The notes: generated by a model not told the origin, from the sequence alone. A stretch of 64,000 nucleotides of DNA from Panopea generosa (GCA_029582155.1 CM055908.1:21871103-21935102), one strand, 5' to 3'. Shown: positions 31,201 to 44,675, counted from the stretch's first letter. Made by a program: numbers and translations.

Positions 31201-34200
31201 AAAAATATTGATTGGATGTTTGTTAGGCATATAGTTCTTGAACTACAAAATCAAGGAGTTATACAGGGAAGGAAAGGTAATTGAATGAGATTTTGTGAAC
31301 GCTCACATATTCACGCAAAATCTCGCAATATCTCATTTTCAGTTATCTAAACTGCCATTCATCTCAGGAACACAGATCAAAATACTTACACTGCAGAATG
31401 AAATTGTCATTAAAACAATGCCATTCCCAGAAATTTGTGTTTAAAATTGTTTAAGCACTTGTGATTACAAAATGTGTATACTGCAGCTAAAATAACGACA
31501 AATTACGAAAAAAATTTCTTTCAAACCTCAATATCTTTAATTCAAGATCATTTTACATGATCAAAACATGTTTAAACATCAAAATTACATACAACTTACA
31601 GTTTATGTACAAGAAATCAGTTGCCTGTGAATTATGAATGATTAATTTGCAATTTATGAATCCTTTGTGTGCTGTTTCATCAAATTTTAATCAGGAGATG
31701 CAAGTTTCCTATCCTTCTACACAAGTCCTTGATAAAAATGAATCTCAAAAAAGTTTTAATTGATTATTTAGATATTTAGGCGTTCATTTCATATTTATAG
31801 CTCACCAATTTGGCAAAGCAAAAAGGAGTTTCTGTAATGGCCCTACATCCAACATCTGTCTCCAATGTGCAGCAATAACTGCAATGTTGCTGCCGCATGA
31901 ATACATCTTGTCACCCATATAATGTTTGGTATGGCGTGTATAAAAACTGTAATTACATATCTTGATATTCACATTATATTCTGTAATACATGCTTATTGT
32001 TGTGTTAAACTGTTTCAGAAATTGGTATCGTTGAATTTGGAAAGTCTTAATAGCATCTCTGCACGTGCTCTATGTGACATGGTGTCTCAGCTGACAGCAC
32101 TGAAAACGCTTAATCTTAAACAGACAAACTGCAATGACCAGGTCCTTTCTGTTATTGGTAAGATGTTAAATCATAGTCTAGCATTACGATTCAGTCAGTG
32201 TTTGAGAGTTTATCAATCAGTAAACAGTCACACATAGTAACTAAATAATTTGTTTGTAAGGTAGTGAGATTTCACCTGTGACAAAAAAATCAGCTGATAA
32301 CAATTTATCTTTTTCTGATCTGGTCATGATACAAGAAAATTTCTTTATATTTTCTGATGAAAGAAGTGTAGGAATGAAGTATAGTTTGTATACGTATATC
32401 ATATACACAATAAATGTGTTTTCCAGTGGTTATAATATTTTATATCAGTTGCAAAGAATTAACTAGTTAATGATACCTGTGTATAAGATGTTTCCGAATA
32501 TAAGTTTATGAATAAAGCTTTACAATGCTGATGTCATGGGTACAAGTCCAGCTTTGTCTGATGTCATGTGTAAAAGTCCAGCTTGGTCTAATGTCATTGG
32601 TACGAGTCCAACTTGGTCTGATGTCATGTATACAAGTCCAGCTTGGTCTGATGTCATTGGTACAAGTCCAGCTTGGTCTGATGTCATGGGTACATGTCCA
32701 GCTTGGTCTGATGTCATGGGTTCAAGTCCAGCTTGATCTGATGTCATGGGTACAAGTCCAGCATGGTTTGATGTCATGTGTACAAGTCAAGCTTGATCTG
32801 ATGTCATGGGTACATGTCCAGCTTGGTGTTATGTCATGGGTACACGTCCAGCTTGGTCTGTTGTCATGAATACAAGTCCAGCTTGGTGTTATGTCATGGG
32901 TACAAGTCCAGCTTGATCTGATGTCATGGGTACAAGTCCAGCTTGATGTAATGTCATGGGTACCAGTTCAGCTTGGTCTGATGTCATGGGTACAGGTCCA
33001 GCTTGATGTGATGTCATGGGTACAAGTCCAGCTTGATCTGATGTCATGGGTACAAATCCAGCTTGGTGTGATGCCATGGGTACCAGTCCAGTTAGGTCTG
33101 ATGTCATGGGTACAAGCCCAGCTTGATCTGATGTTATGGGTACAAGTCAAGCTTGGTCTGATGTCATGGGTACAAGCCCAGCTTGATCTGATGTCATGGG
33201 TATAAGTCAAGCTTGGTCTGATATCATGAGTACAAGTCCAGCTTGATCTGATGTCATGGGTACCAGTCCAGCTTGATCTGATGTCATGGGTACAAGTCCA
33301 GCTTGATGTAATGTCATGGGTACCAGTTCAGCTTGGTCTGATGTCATGGGTACAGGTCCAGCTTGATGTGATGTCATGGGTACAAGTCCAGCTTGATCTG
33401 ATGTCATGGGTACAAATCCAGCTTGGTGTGATGCCATGGGTACCAGTCCAGTTAGGTCTGATGTCATGGGTACAAGCCCAGCTTGATCTGATGTTATGGG
33501 TACAAGTCAAGCTTGGTCTGATGTCATGGGTACAAGCCCAGCTTGATCTGATGTCATGGGTATAAGTCAAGCTTGGTCTGATATCATGAGTACAAGACCA
33601 GCTTGATCTGATGTCATGGGTACAAGTCAAGCTTGGTCTGATGTCATGGGTATAAGCCAAGCTTGATCTGATGTCATGGGTATAAGTCAAGCTTGGTCTG
33701 ATGTCATGGGTACAAGCCCAGCTTGGTCTGATGTCATGGGTACAAGCCCAGCTTGATCTGATGTCATGGGTACAAGCCCAGCTGGGTCTGATGTCATGGG
33801 TACAAGTCAAGCTTGGTCTGATGTCATGGGTGCAAGCCCAGCTGGGTCTTATGTCATGGGTACAAGCTCAGCTTGGTCTGATGTCATGGGTACAAGTTAA
33901 GATTGGTCTGATGTCATGAGTACAAGCCCAGCTGGGTCTGATGTCATGGGTACAAGTCCAGCTTGATCTGATGTCATGGGTACAAGTCCAGCTTGGTCTG
34001 ATGTCATGGGTACAAATCCAGCTTGGTGTGATGCCATGGGTACCAGTCCAGTTTGGTCTGATGTCACGGGTACAAGTCCAGCTTGATGTGATGTCATGGG
34101 TACAAGTCCAGCTTGGTGTGATGTCATTGGTACAAGCCCAGCTTGATCTGATGTAATGTGTACAAGTCCAGCTTGGTCTGATGTTATGTGTACAAGTCAA

Positions 34201-37200
34201 GCTTGGTCTGATGTCATGGGTGCATGTCCAGCTTTGTCTGATGTCATGGGTACAAGTCCAGCTTGGTCTGATGTCATTGGTACAAGTCCAGCTTGGTCTG
34301 ATGTCATGGGTACAAGTCCATCTTGATCTGATGTCATGTGTACAAGTCCAGCTTGGTCTGATGTCATGGGTACAAGTCCAGCTTGGTCTGATGTCATGGG
34401 TACATGTCCAAGTTGGTCTGGTGTCATGGGTATAAGCCCAGCTTGGTCTGGTGTCATGGGTACAAGCCCAGCTTGATCTGGTGTCATGGGTACAAGTCCA
34501 ACTTGGTCTGGTGTCATTGGTACAAGCCCAGTTTGGGTCAGATGTCATGGGTACAAGCCCAGTTTGGGTCGGATGTCATGGGTACAAGCCCAGTTTGGTC
34601 TGATGTCATGTGTACAAGCCCAGCTTGGTCTGATGTCATGGGTACAAGTTCAGCTTGGTCTGATGTCATGAGTACGAGCCAAGCTTGGTCTGATGTCATG
34701 GGTACAAGTCCAGCTTGGTCTGATGTCATGGGTACAAGTCCAGCTTGGTCTGATGTCATGTGTACTATTCCACTTGGTCTGATGTCATGGATATGAGCCT
34801 AGCTTGGTCTGATGTCATGGGTACAAATCCAGCTTGATCTGATGTCATGAATATGAGACTAGCTTGGTCTGATGTCATGGATACAAATCCAGCTTGGTCT
34901 GATGTCATGGGTATGAGCCTAGCTTGGTCTGATGTCATGGGTAAGAGCCTAGCTTGTTCTGATGTCATAGGTATAAATCCAGCTTGGACTGATGTCATGG
35001 GTACAAATCCAACTTGGTCTGATGTCATTAGTATGAGCCTAACTTGGTATGATTTTATGGGTTCAGATCCAGTTTGGTCTGATGTCATGGGTATGTTTCC
35101 ATCTTGGTCTGATGTCATATGTATGAGCTTAGCTTGGTCTGATGTCATGAGAACAAATCCATCTTGGCCTGATGTCATGAGTATGAGCCTAGCGTGGTCT
35201 AATGTCATGGGTACAAATCCAGCTTGGTCTGATGTCATGGGTACAAATCCAACTTGGTCTGATGTCATGTGTATGAGCCTTTCTTAGTCTGATGTCATGG
35301 GTACAAATTCAGCTTGGTCTGATGTCATGAGTATGAGTCTGACTTGGTCTGATGTCATGGGTGTTAATCCAGCTTGGTCTGATGTCATGGGTACAAATCA
35401 AGCTTGGTCTGATGTAATGAGTATTCATCTAGCTTGGTCTGATTTCATGTGTTCAAATCCAGCTTGGTCTGATTTCATAGGTAAGAATCCAGCTTGGTAT
35501 GATTGTCATGGGTATGAAATTAGCTTGGTCTGTTGTCATGGGTTTGAGCTTAGCTTGGTCTGATGTCATGAATATGGGTCCAGCTTGGTCTTATATCATA
35601 TGTATGAGCCTAGCTTGGACTGATGTCATGAGTATGATCCTAGCTTGGTCTGATATCATGGGTACGAGGTCCAGCTTGTCTGATGTCATGGGTACGAGTC
35701 CGGCTTGGTCTGATGTCATAGGTAAAGTCCAGCTTGGTCTGATGTCATGTGTACAAGCCAAACATGGTGAGATGTCATATGTACAAGTACATCTTGATCA
35801 GATATATTGTGGTACAAGCCCAGCTTGGTCTGCTATCATGAGTATGAGCCTAGCTTGGTCTAATGTCATGGGTACAAATCCAGCATGGTCTGATGTCATG
35901 GGTACAAATCCAGCTTGGTCTGATGTCATGGATACAAGCCAAGCTTGGTCTAATGTCATGTGTACAAGTGCAGCTTGGTCTGATGTCATGGGTACAAGTC
36001 AAGCTTGATACGATGTCATGTGTACAAGTCAAGCTTGGTCTGATGTCATGGTAACAAACCAAGCTGGGTCTGATTTCTTGGGTAGAAGCCCAGCTTGATC
36101 TGATGTCATGGGTACAAGTCAAGCTTGGTCTGATGTCATGGGTACAAGCCCAGCTGGGTCTGATGTCATAGGTACAAGCCCAACTGGGTCTGATGTCATG
36201 GGTACAATTCCAGCTTGGTCTGATGTCATGTGTACAAGCCAAGCTTGGTCTGATGTCATGGGTACAAGTCCAGCTTGGTCTGGTGTCATGGGTACAAGCA
36301 CAGCTGGGTCTGATGTCATGGGTACAAGCTCAGCTTGGTCTGATGTCATGGGTACAAGTTAAGATTGGTCTGATGTCATGGGTACAATTCCAGCTTGGTC
36401 TGATGTCATGTGTACAAGCCAAGCTTGGTCTGATGTCATGGGTACAAGTCCAGCTTGGTCTGGTGTCATGGGTACAAGCACAGCTGGGTCTGATGTCATG
36501 GGTACAAGTTAAGATTGGTCTGATGTCATGGGTACAAGCCCAGCTGGGTATGATGTCTTGAGTACAAGCTCAGCTTGGTCTGATGTCATGGGTAGAAGCC
36601 AAGCTTGATCTGATGTCATGGGTACAAGTCAAGATGGGTCTGATGTCATGTGTACAAGCCCAGCTTGATCTGATGTCATGGGTACAAGTCCAGCTTGGTC
36701 TGGTGTCATGGGTACAAGCACAGCTGGGTCTGATGTCATGGGTACAAGCTCAGCTTGGTCTGATGTCATGGGTACAAGTTAAGATTGGTCTGATGTCATG
36801 GGTACAAGCCCAGCTGGGTATGATGTCTTGAGTACAAGCTCAGCTTGGTCTGATGTCATGGGTAGAAGCCAAGCTTGATCTGATGTCATGGGTACAAGTC
36901 AAGATGGGTCTGATGTCATGTGTACAAGCCCAGCTTGATCTGATGTCATGGGTACAAGTCAAGCTTGGTCTGATGTCATGGGTACAAGCCCAGCTTGATC
37001 TGATGTCATTGGTACAAGTCAAGCTTGGTCTGATGTCATGAGTACAAGCCCACTTTGATCTGATGTCATGGGTACAAGTCAAGCTTGGTCTGATGTCACG
37101 GGTACAAGCCCAGCTTGATCTGATGTCATTGGTGTAAGTCAAGCTTGATCTGATGTCATGGGTACAAGCCCAGCTGGGTCTGATGTCATGGGTACAAGCC

Positions 37201-38942
37201 CAGCTTGATCTGATGTCATGGGTTCCAGCCCAGCTGGGTCTGATGTCATGGGTACAAGTCAAGCTTGGTCTGATGTCATGGGTACAAGCCCAGCTGGGTC
37301 TGATGTCATTGGTACAAGCTCAGGTTGGTCTGATGTCATGGGTACAAGTTAAGATTGGTCTGATGTCATGAGTACAAGCCCAGCTGGGTCTGATGTCATG
37401 GGTACAAGTCCAGCTTGATCTGATGTCATGCGTACAAGTCAAGCTTGGTCTGATGTCATGGGTACAAGCCAAGCTTGGTCTGAAGTCTTTAGTTTGAGCC
37501 CAGGTTCATCCAATTATCTCTTGTTAAATGGTCTTCCAATTACTTGGGAAAAACAGTGGTCTTTCTCTATTGATAAAATGTTCTGCAATAATATAAACTT
37601 TAGTGTGCTTGAATGTTGTTCAGGGCTATTCAGATAAACTATATATATATAGCAGCTCTTAAGTAAATAGTTTTACTGATTTGATTGGACCACAAAATAA
37701 GATACTGTTATTTTCACCTAATAAATCATGTAAAATTCCAACTGTTTCACAAATACATTGAAATGTTTTCACTTGATTCTATTTTTCTCTTTGCTGAATC
37801 AACATCAATGTTCCAGTTGCCTTCCAAGTTGATACTATGAGTGCTGGTTTTATTTGTCTTATATCATTCATATTACAACAATTCCTTTATTTATAGGTCA
37901 CAGAAGTCTAAACCTACTTGACCTTGACATTTCCAGTACAAAGACTTCCAACAGTGGTGCATACAGTTTGTGTCAGTCCTTTACAACAGATTCTACTACA
38001 GGGTGCAGGAACTTGATCAAACTTCAGATATTTGGTACAATGATAAATGCAGCTGGTGCACTGTACCTTCTGCAGAATCTGCCAAAGTTACACTATCTTG
38101 GCTTCGATGATGTATGCAGTATTATAGAGATGGACACAAATGAAGGTCAAGGTCAGGCATACAAGCTGCGTAATCTGTTTTCTCATGGTCTAAAGGTACA
38201 TCCGGTGACTAAAGAAAGTTTAGAACTTTCGTGTTTGCTGTGTCCACACACCCAGGAAGCAAGATTTTATAGCAGTGCTGTATGTAACACAACTGTGGCT
38301 GCTATAAAACACTTGAAGGAAATCAAAAATCTTGGACTGGGAAATTGCGGAGATACAGTTTTGACGTTTGAAGCAGGTGTTCTGCCTGTTTTAATGGAAG
38401 TAGGTGGCCATCTCAGTGAACTGACACTTGCTGATGTGAATGACTTTGACCTAGTGTCTCTTGGACAACAGTGTAAGAATCTGAGAAACCTTTCTATCCT
38501 TATATCATCCATGGATGACAGTCCTCCTGCAGTTTTCACCCCACTGTCCACCTCTGACAGAAGAACACTGTTTGACAAGTTAGAGAACATCAGTATCGTT
38601 TATCCATTGGAAGAAATCCATTTTCAGATAAATGCACTTGCTGTCTTATTGAAGAATGCTAAGGGGTTAAAATCAATCACTATAAGATACATGCAAACCT
38701 TAACTACAGAGCTTTTATTGGATGTTTGGAATGATAATCCATTCTGTAAACTGGAGAAACTCAAGCTGGTTTCCTGTGATAATGTAGGTGCAGAGTTTAT
38801 TGACCTGTTGATTCAGGGAGAAAACAATCTGTCAGTGCTTGAGTTGCATAAATGTAGAAGTCTTTCATTCCAAGATAGCGAACGTTACAAAAAACTTGTA
38901 CGTAAACAAAATTTAGATTTGGAATTTATTTGGATATACTGA
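28099..38942 (+). CDS. Leucine-rich-repeat (RNI/FBXL-like) protein, four exons
   Basis: Exons 28099-28249, 30370-30539, 32019-32157 and 37897-38942 join in phase to a complete 501-residue protein, ATG to TGA. The basic N-terminus (MPRKKTAKTLKQCCFRKLAR) leads to LPRLLYVIGPFDNL and a helical segment that, in related LRR proteins, precedes the repeats. LRRs follow in RNI-like style: VTTLDLSKGGIAANN, KLVSLNLESLNSISARAL, LKTLNLKQTNCND, LNLLDLDISSTKTSNSG, LSELTLADVNDFDLVSL, LRNLSILISS, LEKLKLVSCDNVGAEFI, LSVLELHKCRSL. There is no signal peptide, TM segment or F-box I can recognise, so it is probably a cytosolic or nuclear adaptor. Intron 3 (32158-37896) is mostly one 30-bp minisatellite. The name is left open: no orthologue is recognised. 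Confidence 0.8.
29583..29895 (-). pseudogene. Decayed 3' end of a non-LTR retrotransposon
   Basis: Minus strand reads LLYKIVHELVAI, HRVSRYCHSMSFKRNHTRVNY, an in-frame stop, then KYSFFPLTKVQWNLLPAHVL and LQDLESLKLVINQLQ. The order 'LLYKI.H', 'KYSFFPRT..QWN.LP', 'SLESFK' is the usual C-terminal end of CR1/Jockey-type reverse transcriptase proteins. It lies in intron 1 of the LRR gene, without upstream RT domains. Confidence 0.7.
29935..30175. repeat. Tandem duplication, ~110-bp unit, about 2 copies
   Basis: 'AACATGACAAAGTGTTGTATG ... GGTTAAGGTCACATACAAG ... TTGCACATATGGAGGCTGTG' recurs at 29940 and 30045, and the start of a third copy occurs near 30145. Confidence 0.7.
30370..30539 (+). CDS. 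Exon 2, LRR protein
   Basis: Acceptor TTTTTTTTTTCAG, donor GTAAAT. Reads NEMIQCLINSLIEEKCLKRR then YFTVLMQMSVTTLDLSKGG and TRCP at the end. Phase 0 out. Confidence 0.78.
32019..32157 (+). CDS. Exon 3, LRR protein
   Basis: Acceptor CTGTTTCAG, donor GTAAGA. Two LRR units: KLVSLNLESLNSISARALC and LKTLNLKQTNCNDQVLSVI. Confidence 0.8.
32525..37490. repeat. Large minisatellite, 30-bp unit, ~165 copies
   Basis: Unit core GATGTCATGGGTACAAGTCC then AGCTTGGTCT. It fills intron 3 of the LRR gene. Higher-order structure is visible: 32891-33205 recurs at 33251-33565 (12 units, 360 bp), and 36583 recurs at 36853 (9 units, 270 bp). Single-base insertions near 34530 and 35505 shift the phase. Between ~34790 and 35660 a variant with GAGCCTAGCTTGG alternates with AATCCAGCTTGG, giving a 60-bp dimer. 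Long open frames on both strands only reflect the 30-bp period. Confidence 0.95.
37897..38942 (+). CDS. Exon 4 (terminal), LRR protein
   Basis: Acceptor TTTATTTATAG. Large 1,046-nt exon with 347 residues, carrying most LRRs, ending FQDSERYKKLVRKQNLDLEF then IWIY and TGA. The cysteine-rich centre CLLCPHTQEARFYSSAVC may be a non-repeat insert. Confidence 0.85.
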
Positions 38943-40900
38943 GTTAGAAGATGGTTTATGGGAAAGAACACTAAAGTCTGATGATCAGGATCATCCTATT
39001 GTTACATTCTGATTTTATACATGTATGTGGAAACTTAGAAGGAAAGTAATGGGATTGAGTTATTTACAATCTGGAAAGAGCCCCAGTTCATTACTCGGAC
39101 AAAGAAGAAGATTTTAAGGATGATTTTTTGACAAATAAGAGAGCTTATGTAATTACTCCATCATTGGTGTCCCACTTTACAGGAAGCAATGTAAGCTGTT
39201 GTTTAGAATTTCCTACCGACAGTCTAGTATTTCTTAGAGGAATAATTAAGTAAATATGACTGTGATGACTTACAGTCTCTGGTGGACACAAGCAACTGGA
39301 TCAGTGTTTAAACAATCCTAATATACCTGACCGCCAAAAGCAAAAAAAAAATAAATAAAAAAACACTCTCCCTGTTGCTCAAAGATTTTTTTTGCTTCTG
39401 GAAGTCGCCCCGACTTGGTTGTTGAAACACTGATGCTATCACCTATGCTGGTGGAATCAATGATAATATTTTTTCGTTACTGTTTCTGCCAAACGACGTT
39501 CTTTCATTTTGTTCTGTCATTTCTCTTCCTTCTCCAGCCTGTGTTCTTCTAGCATAAGTACTAAATTTTCTTCATCGTTGCTATCTACTGCCTTTTTTCA
39601 TTCATTTCTTCCTTTACTTTCTTTTCTCTGAAGATGACCCGTTACGACAAGCTGGCATTCGTTGTTATTATCATTACAGTGGTTCTTGTGCCACATTTTC
39701 TGTTTCCTTGCCACTCATAGATTCAGTGAAGCCCCCCCCCCCCCCCCCCCCCCCCAAGAGGGTCATTCATTCCATAAACAAACTTTATGCTATTCTGACA
39801 GCTTCTTTGTTATTTAACTGCTTCAAACCATCAAAAATCAAAAATTCTGCCATTATTGTTCCAATGGTGGTCTTCAAAAACAATTTCTAATTTCACTAAT
39901 AAGTATAAGTACATGTATTTTAATCCACAGGGGTATTTCATGGCAGAGTGGCCCAAGGTGCCATCTCAAGATCACTTAATAAAACGTGATATGCCATACC
40001 TGATATGACAAAATATATTGACCAATCAAATTTGACTCAGATATTCACTTCATGATGTATTGAAATAAATCAAAGAACCGCACCTGTGACTTGACCTATT
40101 TTTAAAATGTCAGAAAATGTAGGATCAAATGATTTATAACAAGTATTTTTAGTGTATGAATTAAAAATATCCAATATTACAAATGATGCCCATGAACACA
40201 TGCCTTTATAATTTGAACTTACTTTCTTGCAATGTTTGCTTATTGCTCCATGTACCTATTACAAACTATTTGTGAAGGCTAGAAGCACTGTGATTTTGCT
40301 TTATGCTGAATAAAAGTTGTAATGATTGTTGTTGTTATTAATATTCAAGTTATACAGTGATATATTTATTATTTAATATATATATAAACAGAATTTGTAT
40401 GTTTTAAATCAATTAAGATATTTTAATTTATTTAAACATGTAATAAAAGTGCTATTTACACCTCTTTTAACATTGTCTGTTTTGTAATCCCAGATAATTG
40501 GTTTAATCTTAACTGCACAAGAAAACATATTTATTCTCTTTAGCTTTTCTATAAAATCTGGTATAAATGTCTTTGTTACAAAGTCTAAGATTCTTGTGGA
40601 TAAGAACAGAATCACTGTTGATCTCTGCAGAGGGGTAGGAATCCTCGATTTGGTGTCATGTTCACTATTGTGGTTAAATTACCAACCCCTGTGCAGTTCC
40701 ATGGAGCCATATGAGTAATAGCAAGAATCTCTGCAGGTATCAAGGTTCTAGGTTCATTCTGCATATTCATTTATTGATGTATCTTTTAAATCTGTATGTT
40801 AATTTGTTGTTTTTTGTACATGTAGAACGAGTCGGGAATCTTCTTCCTATTGGCGTGGAATAACTTAAAATGTGTTGGTACACCGTAAAACCATATTCAT
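38943..40900. other. Intergenic / 3' UTR of the LRR gene
   Basis: Possible poly(A) signals AATAAA at about 39350 and at 40309-40314. A C24 run lies at 39732-39755. A SINE family 2 fragment is at 39943. No gene is recognised. Confidence 0.45.
39943..40020 (+). mobile_element. SINE family 2 fragment
   Basis: AGAGTGGCCCAAGGTGCC, ATCTCAAGATCACTTAATAA and AACGTGATATGCCATACCTG: head fused to the distal body, with the middle deleted. Confidence 0.5.
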
Positions 40901-40909
40901 TCAGCTATC

Positions 40910-41715
40910 TCTGAGATAAATGTCTTTGTTACAAAGTCTGAGATTTATGGCTTGTTACAAAGTCCTAGATTAATGTCTTTGCTACAAAATCTATGATTGA
41001 TGTATTTGTTACAAAGTCTGAGATTTTTTTAATGTCTTGATACAAAGTCAGAGATTAATGTCTTTGCTACAAAGTCTGAGATTAATGTCTTTGTTATAAA
41101 GTCTGAGATTAATGTCTTTATAACAAAGTCTGAGATTAATGTCTTTATTACAAAGTCTGAGATTAATGTCTTAATTACAAAGTCTGAGATTAATGTCTTT
41201 ATTACAAAGTCTGAGATTAATGTCTTTATTACAAAATCTGAGATTCAAGTCTTTATTACAAAGTCTGAGATTAATGTCTTTATTATAAAGTCTGAGATTA
41301 ATGTCTTTATTACAAAGTCTGAGATTAATGTCTTAATTACAAAGTCTGAGATTAATGTCTTTATTACAAAATCTGAGATTCAAGTCTTTATTACAAAGTC
41401 TGAGACAAAGTCTGAGATTAATGTCTTTATAACAAAATCTGAGATTCAAGTCTTTATTACAAAGTCTGATATTAATGTCTGTTATAAAGTCTGAGAGTAA
41501 TGTTTTTGTTACAAAATCTGAGATCAATGTATTTGTTGCAAAGTCTGATATAAATGTCTTGTTACAAAGTCTGATAGTAATGTCATTGTTAAAAAGTCTG
41601 TGATTAATGTCTTTATTACAAAATCTGAGATTAATGTCTTTGTTATTAAGTCCAAGATTAATGTCTTTGTTATAAAAGTCTGAGATTAATGTTTTTGTTA
41701 CAAAATCTGAGATTA
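40910..41715. repeat. Minisatellite, 27-bp unit, ~30 copies
   Basis: Unit AATGTCTTTATTACAAAGTC plus TGAGATT. The outer copies are diverged and the central copies are nearly identical. Intergenic. Confidence 0.92.
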
Positions 41716-43330
41716 ATAAGTTATAAATTCAATGTTTTTTGTCATAAGCTCTGGGGTTTATGTCTTAGTTCATTTCTTTGATACAAGGGCTGAGAATATT
41801 GTATTTGTTCCTTGATCTGAGAATAATGTCCATATTACAAGGTCATTTTAGTTTATACGAATGTATTTTAGCTAGATTGTGATGAAAGCTCAGAGCTTAT
41901 ATGAAAAGCTGTCAAGTCCGCTTCCTGGGTAGAACCAGGACTGAGTGTTTTATGAGAGGCACTGGGTCAATGGGAGATTGAAACTGCAACCTCTTGCGTG
42001 AGGTCATTCATACAAAGTCTGAAATTAAAGCTTTAGTTATAAGTGCTGAAGTTTATTTCTTTGTTACAATGTCTAGGAATCATGTCAGTGCAACAATGTC
42101 CCTAGTAAAATAATTTTTTAGGTCTGAAGTTTAGTTTTTGTTTAACACCCAGGTTTAATGTCTTGTTACAAGGTTTTAAGTTAATGCTTTTATTCTAAGG
42201 TCTGACCTTTGTACTAAGGTCATTGTTTGATGTTTTTCTTTCAACGTCAATATACACACCAAACTATCTGTATTTTTTGAAAGGAAAGGCATGTATAACA
42301 TTATTTCCTGAATATGATGTAGGATGGGAAAACTTTCTGAACAACCCCTGCTGACTTCTACAATTGGAGGTTACTTGCATTTAACATTTGTTATGTTGGA
42401 GTTAAAGTAATAATAACCAAAGCATTCATAGAGAGATGTTCTTTATTATAAAAATATAAAATAGCTACAGAGAAAAAGACTTATACAACTTAAAAGGAAT
42501 TTATCAGAATTTTTCAAATTTTTTAAATTGGTTAAAAACATTTTTTTAATTATATCATGCCTATATATACTCACTGACCCCGTATTCCCAAAAGGATTTC
42601 TTTTTAAACATACCAAAATAGTATACTGAAAAGCGATTTCCCAACTTGGTTAGACTGAAATAGATTTCCCTCTTAAAATTGCAACTTATTTTGTGACGTA
42701 TTATAAGAGCCGCATGATTTCATTATTACTTCAATTTGACCTAGTTAAACAGGTTTACAAAATAGTAAAAATTGTTTCATTTTAGAAAGAGTCTGAATGA
42801 TGATGCAAAGGTTGTCAAGCAGTATTTAAGTGTTGTCTATTTTTAGAATGGGGATTTTGTTTTAAGTTTACCACTCCAATTAAAACCTTGATTTTGTCAC
42901 ATTGAGGTGGAGTTAAAATATCAAATTTTATTTGTTAATGATAATGAGATGCTTTTTATTCGTTAATGTTTGTTTTATTTTTTAAAACAGTTTATAGTGT
43001 TTTTTCCTGATACATTCCCTTTAAAGGATGTTAGTGTAGTTATGAAGTTATTATTTGTTTTGAACAAGTGTCAATTTAAGACAGAAGAGGAAACCTGGAA
43101 TTTGTATCAACTAGCTGATTGGAGTCCTGCTGTTCACCTGTGATCCGTGTCACTATTATTTGTAAGTTTGCGAAATTCGTAAGCCTAATGAATCTACAAT
43201 AAGAAAGTCAAATAGGGTTTCCAAATGTTTATTATGGGAAATTCTATAAGTTTAAGAAAACGGTATTTTAGGGAAAATTCGTAAATACTTTCCACAATGG
43301 AAACACTTTAGTTTTTTTCAAAGTTCATAT
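41716..43330. other. Intergenic, degenerate satellite remnants then unique sequence
   Basis: To about 42230 there are scattered decayed phrases of the 27-bp unit (TTGTTACAAGG, AGTCTGAAATTAA). After that only the dispersed repeat at 42520 is recognised. Confidence 0.4.
42520..42670. repeat. Dispersed repeat, related to 14540-14670
   Basis: AAATTGGTTAAAAACATTTT, CACTGACCCCGTAT, TTTAAACATACCAAAATAGT and ACTGAAAAGCGATTT match the copy at 14540 in the same order and spacing. Confidence 0.5.
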
Positions 43331-43339
43331 AAATATATC

Positions 43340-43740
43340 ATATCATTATTTCATTTCTGTTATTATTACTTCTTTTCTGGTATTATTATTTCATTTCTGT
43401 TATTATAATTTCATTGCTGTTATTATTATTGAATTTATGTTCTTATTACTTCATTGCTGTTATTATTACTTCATTTCTGTTATTATTATTTAATTTCTGT
43501 TATTATTATTTAATTTCTGTTATTATCATTTCATTGCTGTTATTATTACTTCATTGCTGTTATTATTATTTAATTTCTGATTACTTCATTGCTGTTATTA
43601 TTATTTAATTTCTGTTATTATTATTTAATTTCTGTTATTATCATTTCATTGCTGTTATTATTACTTCATTTCTGTTATTATTATTTCATTTCTGTTATTA
43701 TTATTTCATTCCTGTTGTCATTATTTCATTTCCATTATTT
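43340..43740. repeat. Minisatellite, 20-bp unit, ~20 copies
   Basis: Unit TTATTATTATTTCATTTCTG with CATTGCTG and ACTT variants in an alternating pattern. T-rich and non-coding. Confidence 0.9.
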
Positions 43741-43744
43741 CTCT

Positions 43745-44670
43745 CACATAAGATGACTATAGAAAAGGTAGTTATGCAGGTAGTATTTTCTGGTGAAAAA
43801 TGCTTTTCTGTTTATCATTAATGTATTTGTAAAGCACTTGAATTATATAATCAGAATACAATATGCACATATTTACATCCAATAACAGACATTCTTGCCA
43901 ACGTGTTAATAATACATAGACACAAATGTTAAATGATTTATTTTCATGCTTGTCATACATTGTACGTATATATCCATGTTTTTTTCTTTGAATTAGATCT
44001 TCTACAAAAATCAGATAGCCAATGATTATAAAAAACACAGTGTTAAGTTGTAATTCTTAACAACATTATTAAAAATATCAGTTTACTTAATAAATCATTT
44101 TGCTGTGCATATAAGCCTAAATGAAAAAAATCTTTTCCCAATATTAAACCAAATCTATTTACTACAGTTGGACAATACTTCAGGCCTTGTTCTGTATAAT
44201 ATCATTGCAGAATAGATGAGAAACTGAGAATTTTCCATTTCCTCATAGTTAGTAATTCCAATGTCAACATGCATGTTTGTTGAAATGATAACCCCTTGCC
44301 AAAACTATATGTTTTCACTGATGTCGGCCATTGAGCTAAACACAGGCACATTATACACAAAGGTGATTTAAACTTGGTAAAAACTTGTCTAACATATAAA
44401 CAACAATTCTTGCATACACAAATAAACTACGGCAAATACTGTTCTATAATAGATGTTATATTGATTATATACGAGGTAACAATTAACACAAACATACAGG
44501 AATAATTAGAGAACAAGAAATGTAATAAATGCATCAGAAATAAGCAATTGTATGCTTGCAGTAACATAAAATAAAATGTTGATAGGGAAGTGGGATGGGA
44601 ATCAGTTTGGCTGAACAAAGTAGCAATTGCACTAAGAACTAATATGAGCTAATGATCAATCAAAATTATA
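43745..44670. other. Intergenic, nothing recognised
   Basis: AT-rich. No exon, RNA gene or repeat structure found. Confidence 0.4.
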
Positions 44671-44675
44671 ACAGT

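Noticed and set aside
32520-37490. Many 60-226-codon frames over the 30-bp array (repeats of MSWVQVQL-type or CTHDIRPSW-type)
   Set aside because: Same cause: a 30-bp unit with no stops in some frames. They lie inside an intron of a well-supported gene.
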